64,000 nt of DNA, from assembly GCA_030681795.1 (NCBI GenBank), contig JAUXRG010000090.1, forward strand, positions 62,001 through 126,000, in the 5' to 3' direction. This DNA is from Rubrivivax sp. (GTDB taxonomy: Bacteria > Pseudomonadota > Gammaproteobacteria > Burkholderiales > Burkholderiaceae_C). Position 1 is the stretch's first letter. Each line of letters opens with the position of its first letter. Shown here piece by piece: positions 24,960-33,079 of this stretch. Made by a program: the position numbers and the translations under genes. The notes under the pieces are model-generated. The model worked only from the letters and a program-made list of their open reading frames with translations. It was not told the DNA's origin and did not search any database.

Positions 24960-25195
24960 GGCGTGTTACTTGAGTGTTCTTGTTGCAGATCCCGCGCACG
25001 CTCGCTTGGCTATACTGCGGCCCAGTTGTTGGGCGGCGGGCTTTCATGACGGCACACTCTGCCGAAGCCGGCCGAATTCTAGTGGACGGACCGGGCTAAG
25101 CCCTGCCGCAACCGCCTCGGCGGTGTCCATCTGCAAACACAGCCCGCTGCGCGTTGGTTCGCGCCGCCAAGATTTTCATCACCGATTCCTGAGCC
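24960..25195 (+). promoter_or_regulatory. Divergent promoter region; TATACT -10 toward the M23 peptidase gene
   Basis: A 236-bp region between tyrS (minus) and the M23 gene (plus). A consensus-like -10 TATACT lies at 25011-25016 on the plus strand (GGC before it); I see no good TTGACA partner. If used, the M23 message has a leader of about 175 nt, in which I see no convincing riboswitch or leader gene. Confidence 0.4.
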
Positions 25196-26566
25196 TTGAA
25201 CCCGCAGACAGAACGCGCCTTGCAAGGCATCCAGGACTTTGGTCGCAAGCACCGCTTGGGCTTGGTGGCGAGCGCCGTTTCGCTGATGGCCGCCTTCGCG
25301 CTCACCGCAGTGGCAGTGGCGCCGCTTTTGCCCGATCCCGCGCTGTTGCCGCAGAGGCTGCTCACCGAGGCCGTGGTGCCCGAGGGCATCCAAGCGCAGC
25401 TGACGGCCTTGGCCGAGCAGGAACTGTCGCTCATACGCAGCGATGTCACTCGCAGTGCCGACACCGCCGAAGCCCTGCTTGCCCGGCTGGGGGTGCGTGA
25501 CACCTCGGCCTCGGCCTTCATCCGCAGCGATGCGACGGCGCGGCTGCTCCTGGCGGGCCGCGGCGGCAAGATGGTGCAGGCGCAGACCGACGCCGATGGC
25601 ACGCTGAAGGAGCTGATCGCACGCTTTCCCGCTGAAGGGGCCGAGCAGGCCCGTACGCAATTCACGCGCTTGAAGCTCAGCCGCACCGACGGCCAGTGGT
25701 TGGCCCGGTTGGAGACCGCCGAACTGGGCGCGCAGGTTCGCCTGGCCAGTGGCAGCATCCGCAGCAGCTTGTTCGCGGCCACCGACGAGTCGGGCATCCC
25801 GGACGCCGTGGCCACGCAGATCGCCGAAATCTTCGCCACGGACATCGATTTCCACCGCGAATTGCGCAAGGGCGATACCTTCAGCATCGTTTACGAATCG
25901 CTCACCACCGACGGCGAACCCGTGGCCTGGAACGAAGGTGCCGGCCGCGTTCTGGCCGCCGAGTTCATCAACGCCGGCAAGGCCCACCGGGCGGTGTGGT
26001 TCACGCCGGCGGACGGCCGCGGCGGCTATTTCGATATCGATGGGCGCAGCAAGCGGCGCGCTTTCCTGGCCAGCCCGATGGAGTTTTCGCGCGTGACTTC
26101 GGGCTTTGCCATGCGCATGCACCCTGTGCTGCAGAACTGGCGCCAGCACAATGGCGTGGACTATGGCGCGCCCACCGGCACCCCCGTGCGCTCGGTGGGC
26201 GATGGCGTGGTCGAGTTCGCCGGCCGCCAGAACGGGTATGGCAACGTCGTGCAGCTGCGCCACGGCAGCGAGCGCAGCACGCTCTACGGACACCTGAGCC
26301 GCATCGACGTCAGGAAGGGCCAGCGCGTCGAGCAGGGCCAACGCATCGGCGCGGTCGGCATGACCGGCTTGGCGACCGGGCCACATCTGCATTTCGAATT
26401 CCGCGTCGGAGGCCGCCAGCAGGACCCGCTGCGCATCGCCAAGGCCTCGGAAACTGTCCCGCTGGATGCGAGCTCGCGCCCGCGCTTCGGCCAAGCCGTA
26501 CGCAGCGTGCAGGCCCATCTCGAGCTCGCCGAGACACTGGCTGGCCAGCGAGTGCGGGCCGAGTAG
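25196..26566 (+). CDS. M23 family metallopeptidase (murein endopeptidase-like, MepM type)
   Basis: A 456-residue envelope peptidase, probably a cell-wall D,D-endopeptidase. It has an N-terminal membrane anchor (about residues 22-44, LGLVASAVSLMAAFALTAVAVAPLL), an OapA/LysM-like and CsgA-type region (about 90-300, including LRKGDTFSIVYES) and a C-terminal LytM domain with the zinc ligands in MRMHPVLQNWRQHNGVDYGAP (His and Asp) and GPHLHFEFR (HxH). All catalytic residues are present. The start appears to be TTG at 25196, since no ATG or GTG in frame would keep the whole anchor; there is no clear ribosome site, so the start is uncertain. Followed by anmK at 13 bp; the pair joins wall turnover and recycling. 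Confidence 0.88.
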   Translation: MNPQTERALQGIQDFGRKHRLGLVASAVSLMAAFALTAVAVAPLLPDPALLPQRLLTEAVVPEGIQAQLTALAEQELSLIRSDVTRSADTAEALLARLGVRDTSASAFIRSDATARLLLAGRGGKMVQAQTDADGTLKELIARFPAEGAEQARTQFTRLKLSRTDGQWLARLETAELGAQVRLASGSIRSSLFAATDESGIPDAVATQIAEIFATDIDFHRELRKGDTFSIVYESLTTDGEPVAWNEGAGRVLAAEFINAGKAHRAVWFTPADGRGGYFDIDGRSKRRAFLASPMEFSRVTSGFAMRMHPVLQNWRQHNGVDYGAPTGTPVRSVGDGVVEFAGRQNGYGNVVQLRHGSERSTLYGHLSRIDVRKGQRVEQGQRIGAVGMTGLATGPHLHFEFRVGGRQQDPLRIAKASETVPLDASSRPRFGQAVRSVQAHLELAETLAGQRVRAE

Positions 26567-26579
26567 CGCGCCGCGCCCG

Positions 26580-27695
26580 ATGGCCTGGTTCATCGGGTTG
26601 ATGTCGGGCACCTCGCTCGACGGCGTTGACGGTGTGCTTGCCGAGGCAATTGCCGACAGCGGGCCATTGCAGGTCCAGGGCCACGCCCATCGTCCGTTCC
26701 CGGAGGCACTGCGCAGCGAACTTCTCGCGCTGAACCGCAGCGCCAGCGATGAAATCCACCGCGGCGCACTCGCTGCCAACGCGCTGATGGCGATCTACGC
26801 CGAAGTCGTGGCGCTGCTGCTGAAGCAGGCCGGACTGTCCCGCGGCCAGATCTCGGCCATCGGCGCCCACGGCCAGACGGTGCGCCATCGCCCGGGGCAG
26901 TTCGATGGTTTGGGCTACACCGTGCAATTGATGAACGGCGCCTTGCTGGCAGAGCGAACCGGCATGGCCGTGGTGTGTGACTTCCGCAGCCGCGACGTCG
27001 CCGCCGGTGGGCAGGGCGCACCCCTGGTGCCTGCCTTCCACGCGTCGCGCTTCGGTCAAGCGGGCCGTGATACGGCCGTGCTCAACCTCGGCGGGATCGC
27101 CAATCTCACCCTGCTGCGGGCAAGTGGCGAGGTGTTGGGCTTTGATTGCGGACCGGGCAATCTGCTGCTCGACCTGTGGTGCCGCAGGCACCGCGGCCAG
27201 CCCTACGACGCGGGTGGCACCTGGGCGGCCGGCGGGCGCGTGGATGCCGGCCTATTGGGCCGTCTTCTTGCCGAACCCTTCTTTGGCCTGGCGCCACCCA
27301 AGAGCACCGGCCGCGACCTCTTCGACGAAGCCTGGTTGGCTGCGCGCCTGGGTTCAGGACCTCTGGATGCCCGCGACGTCATGGCGACCTTGGCCGAACT
27401 CACGGCCCGCGGCGCGGCCGACGCCTTGCGACAGCACGCCCCCGCCACGGCCAGGCTGCTGGTGTGCGGGGGGGGCGCATTCAATGCCCACTTGCTGGCA
27501 CGGCTGGCTGATCTGCTGGGCAGCGCCGTGGCGGTGGAAAGCACCGCCGTCGCCGGCGTACCGCCAGACCAGGTGGAGGCACTGGCCTTCGCCTGGCTGG
27601 CGAAGGCCTTCATGGAGCGGCGAGCCGGGAACCTGCCGGCTGTCACCGGGGCCGCTGGCCCGCGCGTCTTGGGCGCGCTCTACCCGGCGACGTAG
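26580..27695 (+). CDS. anmK: Anhydro-N-acetylmuramic acid kinase
   Basis: A 371-residue cytosolic kinase that hydrolyses and phosphorylates 1,6-anhydro-MurNAc to MurNAc 6-phosphate in peptidoglycan recycling. The N-terminal FIGLMSGTSLDGVDGVL (ATP/sugar site) is diagnostic. GAHGQTVRHRP, LNLGGIANLTLL, FDCGPGNLLLD, and LLVCGGGAFNAHLLARL also match the family. The ATG at 26580 fits the family start. The conserved CGGGAFN segment is encoded by a run of eight G (27468-27475), a slip-prone tract. It lies 13 bp after the M23 peptidase gene, a functional partner in wall recycling. Converges with erpA. Confidence 0.96.
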   Translation: MAWFIGLMSGTSLDGVDGVLAEAIADSGPLQVQGHAHRPFPEALRSELLALNRSASDEIHRGALAANALMAIYAEVVALLLKQAGLSRGQISAIGAHGQTVRHRPGQFDGLGYTVQLMNGALLAERTGMAVVCDFRSRDVAAGGQGAPLVPAFHASRFGQAGRDTAVLNLGGIANLTLLRASGEVLGFDCGPGNLLLDLWCRRHRGQPYDAGGTWAAGGRVDAGLLGRLLAEPFFGLAPPKSTGRDLFDEAWLAARLGSGPLDARDVMATLAELTARGAADALRQHAPATARLLVCGGGAFNAHLLARLADLLGSAVAVESTAVAGVPPDQVEALAFAWLAKAFMERRAGNLPAVTGAAGPRVLGALYPAT

Positions 27696-27733
27696 CCGGG
27701 CGTTCATGGGCGGGCCCGGCGGCCGTCAGTCCG

Positions 27734-28108
27734 TCAGGCCGTGAACGACGACCCGCAGCCGCAGGTGGTGGTGGCGTTCGGGTTCTTGATGACGAACTGC
27801 GCGCCTTGCAGATCTTCCTTGTAGTCGATCTCGGCGCCCCCGAGGTACTGCAGGCTCATGGCGTCGATCAGCAGCGTGACACCGTTCTTGGTCATCTGCG
27901 TGTCGTCCTCGTTGACCACCTCGTCGAAGGTGAAGCCGTACTGGAAGCCGGAGCAACCACCGCCTTGTACGAAGACCCGCAGCTTCAGGTCGGGATTGCC
28001 TTCTTCGTCGACCAATTGCTTGACCTTGTCGGCGGCGCTGTCGGTGAAGATCAGCGGCGGCGGCATATCGTCCAAGGGCGCACCAATCGGTTCTACTAGG
28101 GCGTTCAT
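27734..28108 (-). CDS. erpA: Iron-sulfur cluster insertion protein ErpA
   Basis: A 124-residue A-type carrier that delivers Fe-S clusters to apoproteins (including IspG/IspH in E. coli). It has the three conserved cysteines Cys52 ([12 protein letters not shown]), Cys116 and Cys118 (TTCGCGSSF). The N-terminus [29 protein letters not shown] is typical of betaproteobacterial ErpA. I chose the ATG at 28106-28108, with GGAGA 8 bases upstream, over a TTG five codons earlier that overlaps that ribosome site. It lies 26 bp downstream of the bactofilin gene on the same strand. Confidence 0.96.
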   Translation of the reverse strand: MNALVEPIGAPLDDMPPPLIFTDSAADKVKQLVDEEGNPDLKLRVFVQGGGCSGFQYGFTFDEVVNEDDTQMTKNGVTLLIDAMSLQYLGGAEIDYKEDLQGAQFVIKNPNATTTCGCGSSFTA

Positions 28109-28134
28109 GGGGTATTTCTCCAAGGTACGAGGAA

Positions 28135-28536
28135 TCAGACGTCGTTCGACGCGGCAAGTTTGAGTGCGGGCTTGTCGGTGCTTTTCAAGGGCTTGAGTTC
28201 GCCCTCGACCACAGCCCCCTGGTGCATTTCCAGCAATTCGTAGCGCACATCGCCCACGATGCGCGCCTTGGGTTGCAATTCGAGGAGCTCGTCGGCCTGC
28301 AAGGGGCCGCGAACCTCGCCGTTGATGATCACATGGGAAGCCTTGACCTTCCCATGCACGCGGGCTTTTTCGCTGACAACCAGCAGGCTGGAGCCCTCGC
28401 CCGCAGCGAGCACGTCACCGTGCACCTCGCCGTCGATGCGCAGGCCCTCGGTGAAACGAACGTTTCCCTGCACAACCGTGCCTTCACCGATCAGGCTGCG
28501 GATCGGCGGCGGTCTCTTTTTTCCCAACCAGATCAT
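28135..28536 (-). CDS. Bactofilin family cytoskeletal protein
   Basis: A 133-residue polymer-forming protein (PF04519) whose core is a right-handed beta-helix: repeated units such as [52 protein letters not shown] and [30 protein letters not shown]. Bactofilins assemble into membrane-associated filaments and often act with M23 peptidases in shaping the wall; the M23 gene is 2 kb away, an association that is only suggestive. The short N-terminus [12 protein letters not shown] may serve as membrane anchor. It follows the DUF6776 gene by 10 bp. Confidence 0.92.
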   Translation of the reverse strand: MIWLGKKRPPPIRSLIGEGTVVQGNVRFTEGLRIDGEVHGDVLAAGEGSSLLVVSEKARVHGKVKASHVIINGEVRGPLQADELLELQPKARIVGDVRYELLEMHQGAVVEGELKPLKSTDKPALKLAASNDV

Positions 28537-28546
28537 GTCTGCCTCC

Positions 28547-29260
28547 TCAGGGGAGCAACTTCACCGTCTGCGTCGCACGGGCGTTGCCCTGACTGTCGAA
28601 AACCCTTGCCTGCACCGTCTTTATCACGGCCGCGCCAGGGTACTCGAGCATGCCTTCCACGCGCGTATACAGCCGCAGCCGCAATGGGCGTGGGCCACCG
28701 GAAATCGGCTGTGCCCATGCCTTGCCGTCGAGCAGCCCCACAAGGGTGAACTCGTAGCGGCCATCGAATTCCACCGCAGGCTTGCCATTCTGCACCACCA
28801 GCATCTGGTAGCGCAGCTGGCCCGGCCCCTTCGCCTCGGCCTGCAGACCCCGCAGTTGCAGACCGTCGCCCGACGTGGGCAACAGGCGCTCGAAGAACCC
28901 AAGGTCGGCCTGCAGCACCTGCTTCTCGCCTTCGAGTTGCCGCAGTTGCTGTGCCAGCCGATCCTGGGCGGCTCTCTCGGTCTTGAGCAGGCTTTCGGCG
29001 GTGTCGGACAGCTGCTTGGCCTGCACATGCTCGCGCTGCAGCTGCGACAACTCGGTGTGCAATCGAGCCAGCTCTTGCTGGGCGCCACCGTCCAATCCGG
29101 CAATGCTCTTGCCGAACTCGAAGGCCCACAGCGCAATCGCGGCCGAAAACCCGAGCATCACGGCCGCAAAGGCCCAGCGCAGCGGCCACGGCAGGTGGCT
29201 GCGCACGATCATCCGCGGTGCACTCACCGAGAGACGTCGGCGCAGAAGCTTCCAGCGCAT
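28547..29260 (-). CDS. DUF6776 single-pass membrane protein with coiled coil
   Basis: A 237-residue protein: cytoplasmic basic N-terminus, one membrane helix (about residues 28-49, LRWAFAAVMLGFSAAIALWAFEFG), a coiled coil (about 60-115, QELARLHTELSQLQREHVQAKQL... and RLAQQLRQLEGEKQVLQADL) and a C-terminal beta-rich periplasmic domain (FDGRYEFTLVGLLDGKAWAQP...). This matches the DUF6776 family found next to bactofilin genes in betaproteobacteria. The function is unknown. A partner of the adjacent bactofilin in the cell envelope is a reasonable inference from the recurring gene pair. Confidence 0.8.
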   Translation of the reverse strand: MRWKLLRRRLSVSAPRMIVRSHLPWPLRWAFAAVMLGFSAAIALWAFEFGKSIAGLDGGAQQELARLHTELSQLQREHVQAKQLSDTAESLLKTERAAQDRLAQQLRQLEGEKQVLQADLGFFERLLPTSGDGLQLRGLQAEAKGPGQLRYQMLVVQNGKPAVEFDGRYEFTLVGLLDGKAWAQPISGGPRPLRLRLYTRVEGMLEYPGAAVIKTVQARVFDSQGNARATQTVKLLP

Positions 29261-29301
29261 GGGCTTGGCTGCGTGACCTGGCCGGCAGGGCCGGCACAGG
29301 C

Positions 29302-29330
29302 GGGAAGCCGCCCGACGAGGGCCGCTTCCC
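29302..29330 (-). terminator. Stem-loop after rpsI
   Basis: On the minus strand, GGGAAGC-G-GCCC-TCGTC-GGGC-G-GCTTCCC forms a strong stem with one G-G mismatch, starting 8 bp after the rpsI stop, followed by a second small stem GCCGGC-CCT-GCCGGC. There is no T-run, so it is either a Rho-independent terminator of the GC-rich kind or an mRNA end protector. Confidence 0.5.
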
Positions 29331-29338
29331 GAGCAGGT

Positions 29339-29731
29339 TCAGCGCTTGCTGAACTGCTTGCGACGGCGGGCGCCGTGCAAGCCGACCTTCTTGCGTTCGA
29401 CTTCGCGCGCGTCGCGCGTCACGAAGCCGGCACGGCTGAGGTCGGGCTTGAGGGCCACGTCGTAGTCGATCAGTGCGCGCGTGATGCCATGGCGCACGGC
29501 GCCGGCCTGGCCGGATTCGCCGCCGCCCTTGACGCTGATCTTGATGTCGAAGGCCGCCTCATTGGCGGTCAGCAGCAGGGGCTGCTTCACGATCATGATT
29601 GAAGTTTGACGACCAAAATAGTCGCCGATGGCCTTGCCATTGATGACGATCTGGCCGCTGCCCTTCTTGAGAAAGACGCGGGCCACGCTCGATTTGCGGC
29701 GGCCAGTGCCGTAGTTCCAAAGTCCGATCAT
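29339..29731 (-). CDS. rpsI: 30S ribosomal protein S9 (uS9)
   Basis: A 130-residue ribosomal protein with the diagnostic end [18 protein letters not shown], whose C-terminal Lys-Arg tail reaches the P-site tRNA. Other marks are [39 protein letters not shown] and [14 protein letters not shown]. The start ATG at 29729-29731 ([13 protein letters not shown]) follows rplM by 10 bp, the universal rplM-rpsI pair. Highly expressed gene; full normal length. Confidence 0.98.
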   Translation of the reverse strand: MIGLWNYGTGRRKSSVARVFLKKGSGQIVINGKAIGDYFGRQTSIMIVKQPLLLTANEAAFDIKISVKGGGESGQAGAVRHGITRALIDYDVALKPDLSRAGFVTRDAREVERKKVGLHGARRRKQFSKR

Positions 29732-29741
29732 CGCGGCGTCC

Positions 29742-30170
29742 TCAAATCTCGAGCGGTTTGGGCTGCTGGGCGGTGTGCGGGTGCGTGGCACCGGCATAGA
29801 CCTTCAGCTTCTTGACCATCGCATAACCCAGCGGGCCCTTGGGGAGCATGCCTTTGACGGCTTTCTCGAGCGCGCGGCCGGGGTGCTTGGCCTGCATGTC
29901 CTTGAAAGGCGTGGCATAGATGCCGCCGGGGTAGCCGGAATGCCGGTAGTAGATCTTGTCGGTGGCCTTGGAGCCGGTGACACGGATCTTGTCGGCATTG
30001 ACGACGACGATGAAATCACCGGTATCGACGTGAGGCGTGTAAATGGCCTTGTGCTTGCCGCGCAAACGGCGTGCTGCTTCGCTGGCAACACGTCCGAGCA
30101 CCTTGTCGGTGGCGTCAATCACAAACCACTCGTGCACGACCTCGGCCGGTTTGGCGCTGAAGGTCTTCAT
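29742..30170 (-). CDS. rplM: 50S ribosomal protein L13 (uL13)
   Basis: A 142-residue ribosomal protein, the standard bacterial length. The marks [65 protein letters not shown] and [25 protein letters not shown] are typical. It precedes rpsI by 10 bp. A -10 TATACT at 30324-30329 on the minus strand lies about 155 bp upstream of its ATG, so the operon has a leader of about 150 nt. Confidence 0.99.
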   Translation of the reverse strand: MKTFSAKPAEVVHEWFVIDATDKVLGRVASEAARRLRGKHKAIYTPHVDTGDFIVVVNADKIRVTGSKATDKIYYRHSGYPGGIYATPFKDMQAKHPGRALEKAVKGMLPKGPLGYAMVKKLKVYAGATHPHTAQQPKPLEI

Positions 30171-30323
30171 GAGGGTCTTTCGCTAGTCGCGCAGCCTGCG
30201 CTGCGCGGGTTCAACGGCTCAAATTCACCGTGCCAGCCCCTCGGCGCCGCTCGTTGTTAGGGCGGCCTCTCGGGGCATGGAAACGCACGGACTCTTCCCC
30301 CGCCGAGTTTGGGAAAGCCTCGC

Positions 30324-30329
30324 AGTATA
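30324..30329 (-). promoter_or_regulatory. Probable -10 element of the rplM-rpsI promoter
   Basis: TATACT on the minus strand (AAGA before it), in the 265-bp gap between rplM and the GNAT gene. The -35 is not a good consensus. It lies in an AT-richer patch and is the best candidate for this strongly expressed operon. I see nothing else clear in the gap apart from a TTATTC/TTGTTT pair that could drive the GNAT gene on the plus strand. Confidence 0.45.
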
Positions 30330-30435
30330 TCTTGAACTCCGAAGTCTGAGCCCGTTGGCCCGATCCTCGAAGCTGCGGGCACGCCACCGCGTTGTTTCGG
30401 GGGTAAACCCTAGTTTATTCGCATAGCATGGCTTC

Positions 30436-31107
30436 ATGGGAGATCGACCGCTCGCTATGTCTCAGCGCCACGCCCTGGATGCCGCAGTTCCGCCGCACCT
30501 CGGATCACCCCCGCCGCGCACCCGTCGCTGGGTGCCGATACGCAAGCTGGGGCACCGGCACCGTGCCCGCGTGCTTGAGCACCTGTTGGCGCTCGACGAC
30601 GACGATCGCCTGCTGCGCTTCGGCCACCTGGCCAGCGATGAGCGCATTCGCCACTACGCGGAACAACTCGACTTCGACCGCGACGAGCTGTTCGGCATTT
30701 TCGACCGCCGTTTGCGTTTGCTGGCCATGGCCCATCTGGCCTTCAGCAGGAGTGAGGTGCAGGGTGAGGGCATCACCGAATTCGGCGTTTCCGTGCTGGC
30801 GCGAAAACGCGGCCGAGGCCTGGGCTCGCGGCTGTTCGAACACGCGGTCATGCACGCCCGCAACCGCGGCATGTCCACGATGGTGATCCACCTGGCCCGC
30901 GACAATGCCGCCATGCTCGGGATCGTCCGGAGCGCCGGTGCCGCGGTCGAATTCGAGGGCGCCGACGTGCTTGCGCAACTGCCTCTGCCGGCCAACACGC
31001 TGGGTTCGCAGATTGCGGAGTTGCTGGGCCACCAGGCTGCCGAATTCGACTACCGCTTGAAATTGCAGGTCTTGCGCCTGGACGCTTGGAGCTCCGGCAA
31101 GACCTGA
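30436..31107 (+). CDS. GNAT family N-acetyltransferase
   Basis: A 223-residue protein with a GNAT fold (about residues 34-180). The N-terminal RHRARVLEHLLALDDDDRLLRFGHLASDERIRHYAEQLDF is the arm helix seen in GNAT proteins that modify proteins or small molecules. The acetyl-CoA loop is VLARKRGRGLGSRLFEHAVMHARNRGM (R/Q-x-x-G-x-G/A motif), followed by NAAMLGIVRSAGAAVEFEG. The acceptor substrate is unknown. The start is uncertain: ATG at 30436, or the internal ATG at 30457. It stands alone between rplM (divergent) and the DUF2726 gene. Confidence 0.8.
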   Translation: MGDRPLAMSQRHALDAAVPPHLGSPPPRTRRWVPIRKLGHRHRARVLEHLLALDDDDRLLRFGHLASDERIRHYAEQLDFDRDELFGIFDRRLRLLAMAHLAFSRSEVQGEGITEFGVSVLARKRGRGLGSRLFEHAVMHARNRGMSTMVIHLARDNAAMLGIVRSAGAAVEFEGADVLAQLPLPANTLGSQIAELLGHQAAEFDYRLKLQVLRLDAWSSGKT

Positions 31108-31224
31108 TCTCAGGAGCCCACGCGATCGCGGGATGCGCGCCTCGAGGGCCGGCGCTAACATGCCCCTATTCGTATCGCGTGTGTTTTTCTTGCTGGATCG
31201 CGCATCCACGCAACTCGGTGGCCC

Positions 31225-31989
31225 ATGCCGCAAATGCTCCCCTGGATTCTGGCTTCACTGTCTATCGCCCTGTTGATCGGGGCGGGAGGACTGGCCATGT
31301 TCAGCCGGCGGCGGCGCAAGGCCAGGCCCTTGCCCACCGAATGGACCCTCAGCGCAAGGCCCGTGTTCAGCACTGACGAGCGGCGCGTCTACCGTCACCT
31401 GCGCGAAGCCTTGCCGCACCACATCGTGCTGTCCAAGCTGCCGCTGGTGCGCTTCTGCCAGCCCACGGACCCCCAGGAAGTTCGCTTCTGGTATGAGCTG
31501 CTCGGCTCCAGCAATGTGACCTTCGCGATTTGCAGCGCGAACGGCCGGGTGCTGGCCACCATCGACCTCGACAATGAGCGCCAAGGGTCGCGCCGCGCCC
31601 TGCAGATCAAGCAGTCGGTATTGGCGGCGTGCCGCATTCGCTACCTGCGTTGCACGCCGGACCAATTGCCGTCGGTGCCTGAACTGCAATTGCTCGTGCC
31701 GCAAAGCGGCGGCGTCTCGCGAGGCCCGCAACCTGCACCCACGGTCGGCCATGCAAGGGATCAGCTCTCCGGCGCAGTGGCCTCGCGCCGCCGCGAGCGC
31801 GCCACGCTCTGGCAGGATTCCGGGTTCATGCAGGACTCGTTCTTCAGCCACGATGGCCGCACCGACATGGGCATGCCCAGCGGCTTCGGCAGCCTGCGCT
31901 CAGGCTTCTCGGCGCGCGAGGTGCCGGTGGCACCCGAGGACGTGGGCGGCGTGGTCGTCGATACCCCCCTGTCCAGACTGAGGCACTGA
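31225..31989 (+). CDS. DUF2726 domain membrane-anchored protein
   Basis: A 254-residue protein with an N-terminal membrane helix (about residues 5-27, LPWILASLSIALLIGAGGLAMF), a basic stop-transfer stretch (SRRRRKAR), and a DUF2726 domain (about 40-145: VFSTDERRVYRHLREALPHHIVLSKLPLVRF...VTFAICSANGRVLATIDLDNERQGSRRALQIKQSVLAACRIRYLRCTPDQLPSV). This domain resembles restriction-endonuclease-like folds (VLATIDLDN as a degenerate acidic strand), but I see no complete PD-ExK set. The C-terminal part is low-complexity. The function is unknown. It precedes srkA by 82 bp on the same strand. Confidence 0.75.
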   Translation: MPQMLPWILASLSIALLIGAGGLAMFSRRRRKARPLPTEWTLSARPVFSTDERRVYRHLREALPHHIVLSKLPLVRFCQPTDPQEVRFWYELLGSSNVTFAICSANGRVLATIDLDNERQGSRRALQIKQSVLAACRIRYLRCTPDQLPSVPELQLLVPQSGGVSRGPQPAPTVGHARDQLSGAVASRRRERATLWQDSGFMQDSFFSHDGRTDMGMPSGFGSLRSGFSAREVPVAPEDVGGVVVDTPLSRLRH

Positions 31990-32071
31990 GATGAGACCGC
32001 CCGTCCTTTGTGCCGGCCCGGTCGTGCGGGAAGGCGCTCGGCCTGCATGCCTGCGCCAGCACGCCCGCTGA

Positions 32072-33079
32072 GTGGACTACAGCGACCTCGACCCGCAGCA
32101 GGTTCTCGACTCTCTGGCTGCGGCAGGCCTGCGCGGCGACGGCCGCGTGCTGCAGCTCAACTCCTATGAGAACCGCGTCTTCCAGGTCTTCCTGGAAGAG
32201 GGCGGCGCCGTGGTGGCCAAGTTCTACCGACCCGGGCGCTGGAGTGACGCGCAGATCCTCGAGGAGCACTCCTTCGCGCTGGAGCTCGCTGCCGCCGAAG
32301 TGCCTGTGGTGCCGCCCCTTGTGCTGCATGCACCCCAGCCGGCCGTAGGGCTCACGCTGCTCGGCGAGCCGCCCACGCTGGCCTGCCGCCGCGTGGCCGC
32401 GGGCGTGCACCGCTACGCCGTGGCCGCACGCTGCGCCGGCCGCGAGCCCGAGCTCGAAGACCCGGCCGCCCTGCGCCAGTTGGGCCGCTTCATCGGCCGG
32501 CTGCACGAAGTCGGACGGCGCAAGCCCTTCGAGCACAGACACCATCTCGATGCCCGCGGCGACGGCCGGCGCGCCCTGGCCCTCTTGATCGAAGGCGGCT
32601 TCGTGAGCGACACCGAGCGCGCCGCGTGGCAGCAAGCCGCCGAGCGCGCCCAGGTTGCGGTCGAGGCCGCGTTTGCCGCCGCAACGCCGCTGACCACGTT
32701 GCGGCTGCACGGCGACTGCCACCTCGGCAACGTGCTCTGGCGCGACGGCGCACCGCACGTGGTGGACCTGGACGACGCCATGCAAGGCCCCGCCGTGCAG
32801 GACCTGTGGATGCTGGTCTCGGGCGACCACGCCTCGATGGCGCAGCAACTGAACTGGCTGCTCGAAGGCTACGAGCAGTTCAGCGAATTCGACGACCGCG
32901 AGCGCGCACTGATCGAGCCGTTGCGCACGCTGCGCATGCTGCGCCACAGCGCCTGGTTGGCCGAGCGCTGGGGCGACCCGACCTTCCCGCTCAACTTCCC
33001 CTTCTTCGGCAGCGCGGCCTACTGGAGCCAGCAGACCGCGCAGCTGCGCGAGCAGCTCGAGCTCATGCAGCCGCGGTGA
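32072..33079 (+). CDS. srkA: Stress response Ser/Thr protein kinase (SrkA/YihE-like)
   Basis: A 335-residue kinase-like protein of the YihE/SrkA family (APH-type fold). The catalytic loop is [17 protein letters not shown] and the metal-binding motif is [19 protein letters not shown] (both conserved Asp in place). The N-terminal lobe has [20 protein letters not shown] with the ATP-site lysine and Glu. In E. coli SrkA protects against stress-induced death linked to toxin MazF; transfer here is by family. The start is GTG at 32072 (MDYSDL). Its last 17 bp overlap the htpG 3' end on the opposite strand. Confidence 0.9.
   Translation: MDYSDLDPQQVLDSLAAAGLRGDGRVLQLNSYENRVFQVFLEEGGAVVAKFYRPGRWSDAQILEEHSFALELAAAEVPVVPPLVLHAPQPAVGLTLLGEPPTLACRRVAAGVHRYAVAARCAGREPELEDPAALRQLGRFIGRLHEVGRRKPFEHRHHLDARGDGRRALALLIEGGFVSDTERAAWQQAAERAQVAVEAAFAAATPLTTLRLHGDCHLGNVLWRDGAPHVVDLDDAMQGPAVQDLWMLVSGDHASMAQQLNWLLEGYEQFSEFDDRERALIEPLRTLRMLRHSAWLAERWGDPTFPLNFPFFGSAAYWSQQTAQLREQLELMQPR

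Noticed and set aside
24960-25195. T-box or other riboswitch before tyrS
   Set aside because: Nothing resembling the T-box specifier or antiterminator is visible on the minus strand, and T-boxes are not expected in betaproteobacteria.
31121-31130. CGCGATCGCG palindrome between the GNAT and DUF2726 genes
   Set aside because: A ten-base G/C-rich palindrome is common by chance at this GC content, and no second copy or promoter context is visible.
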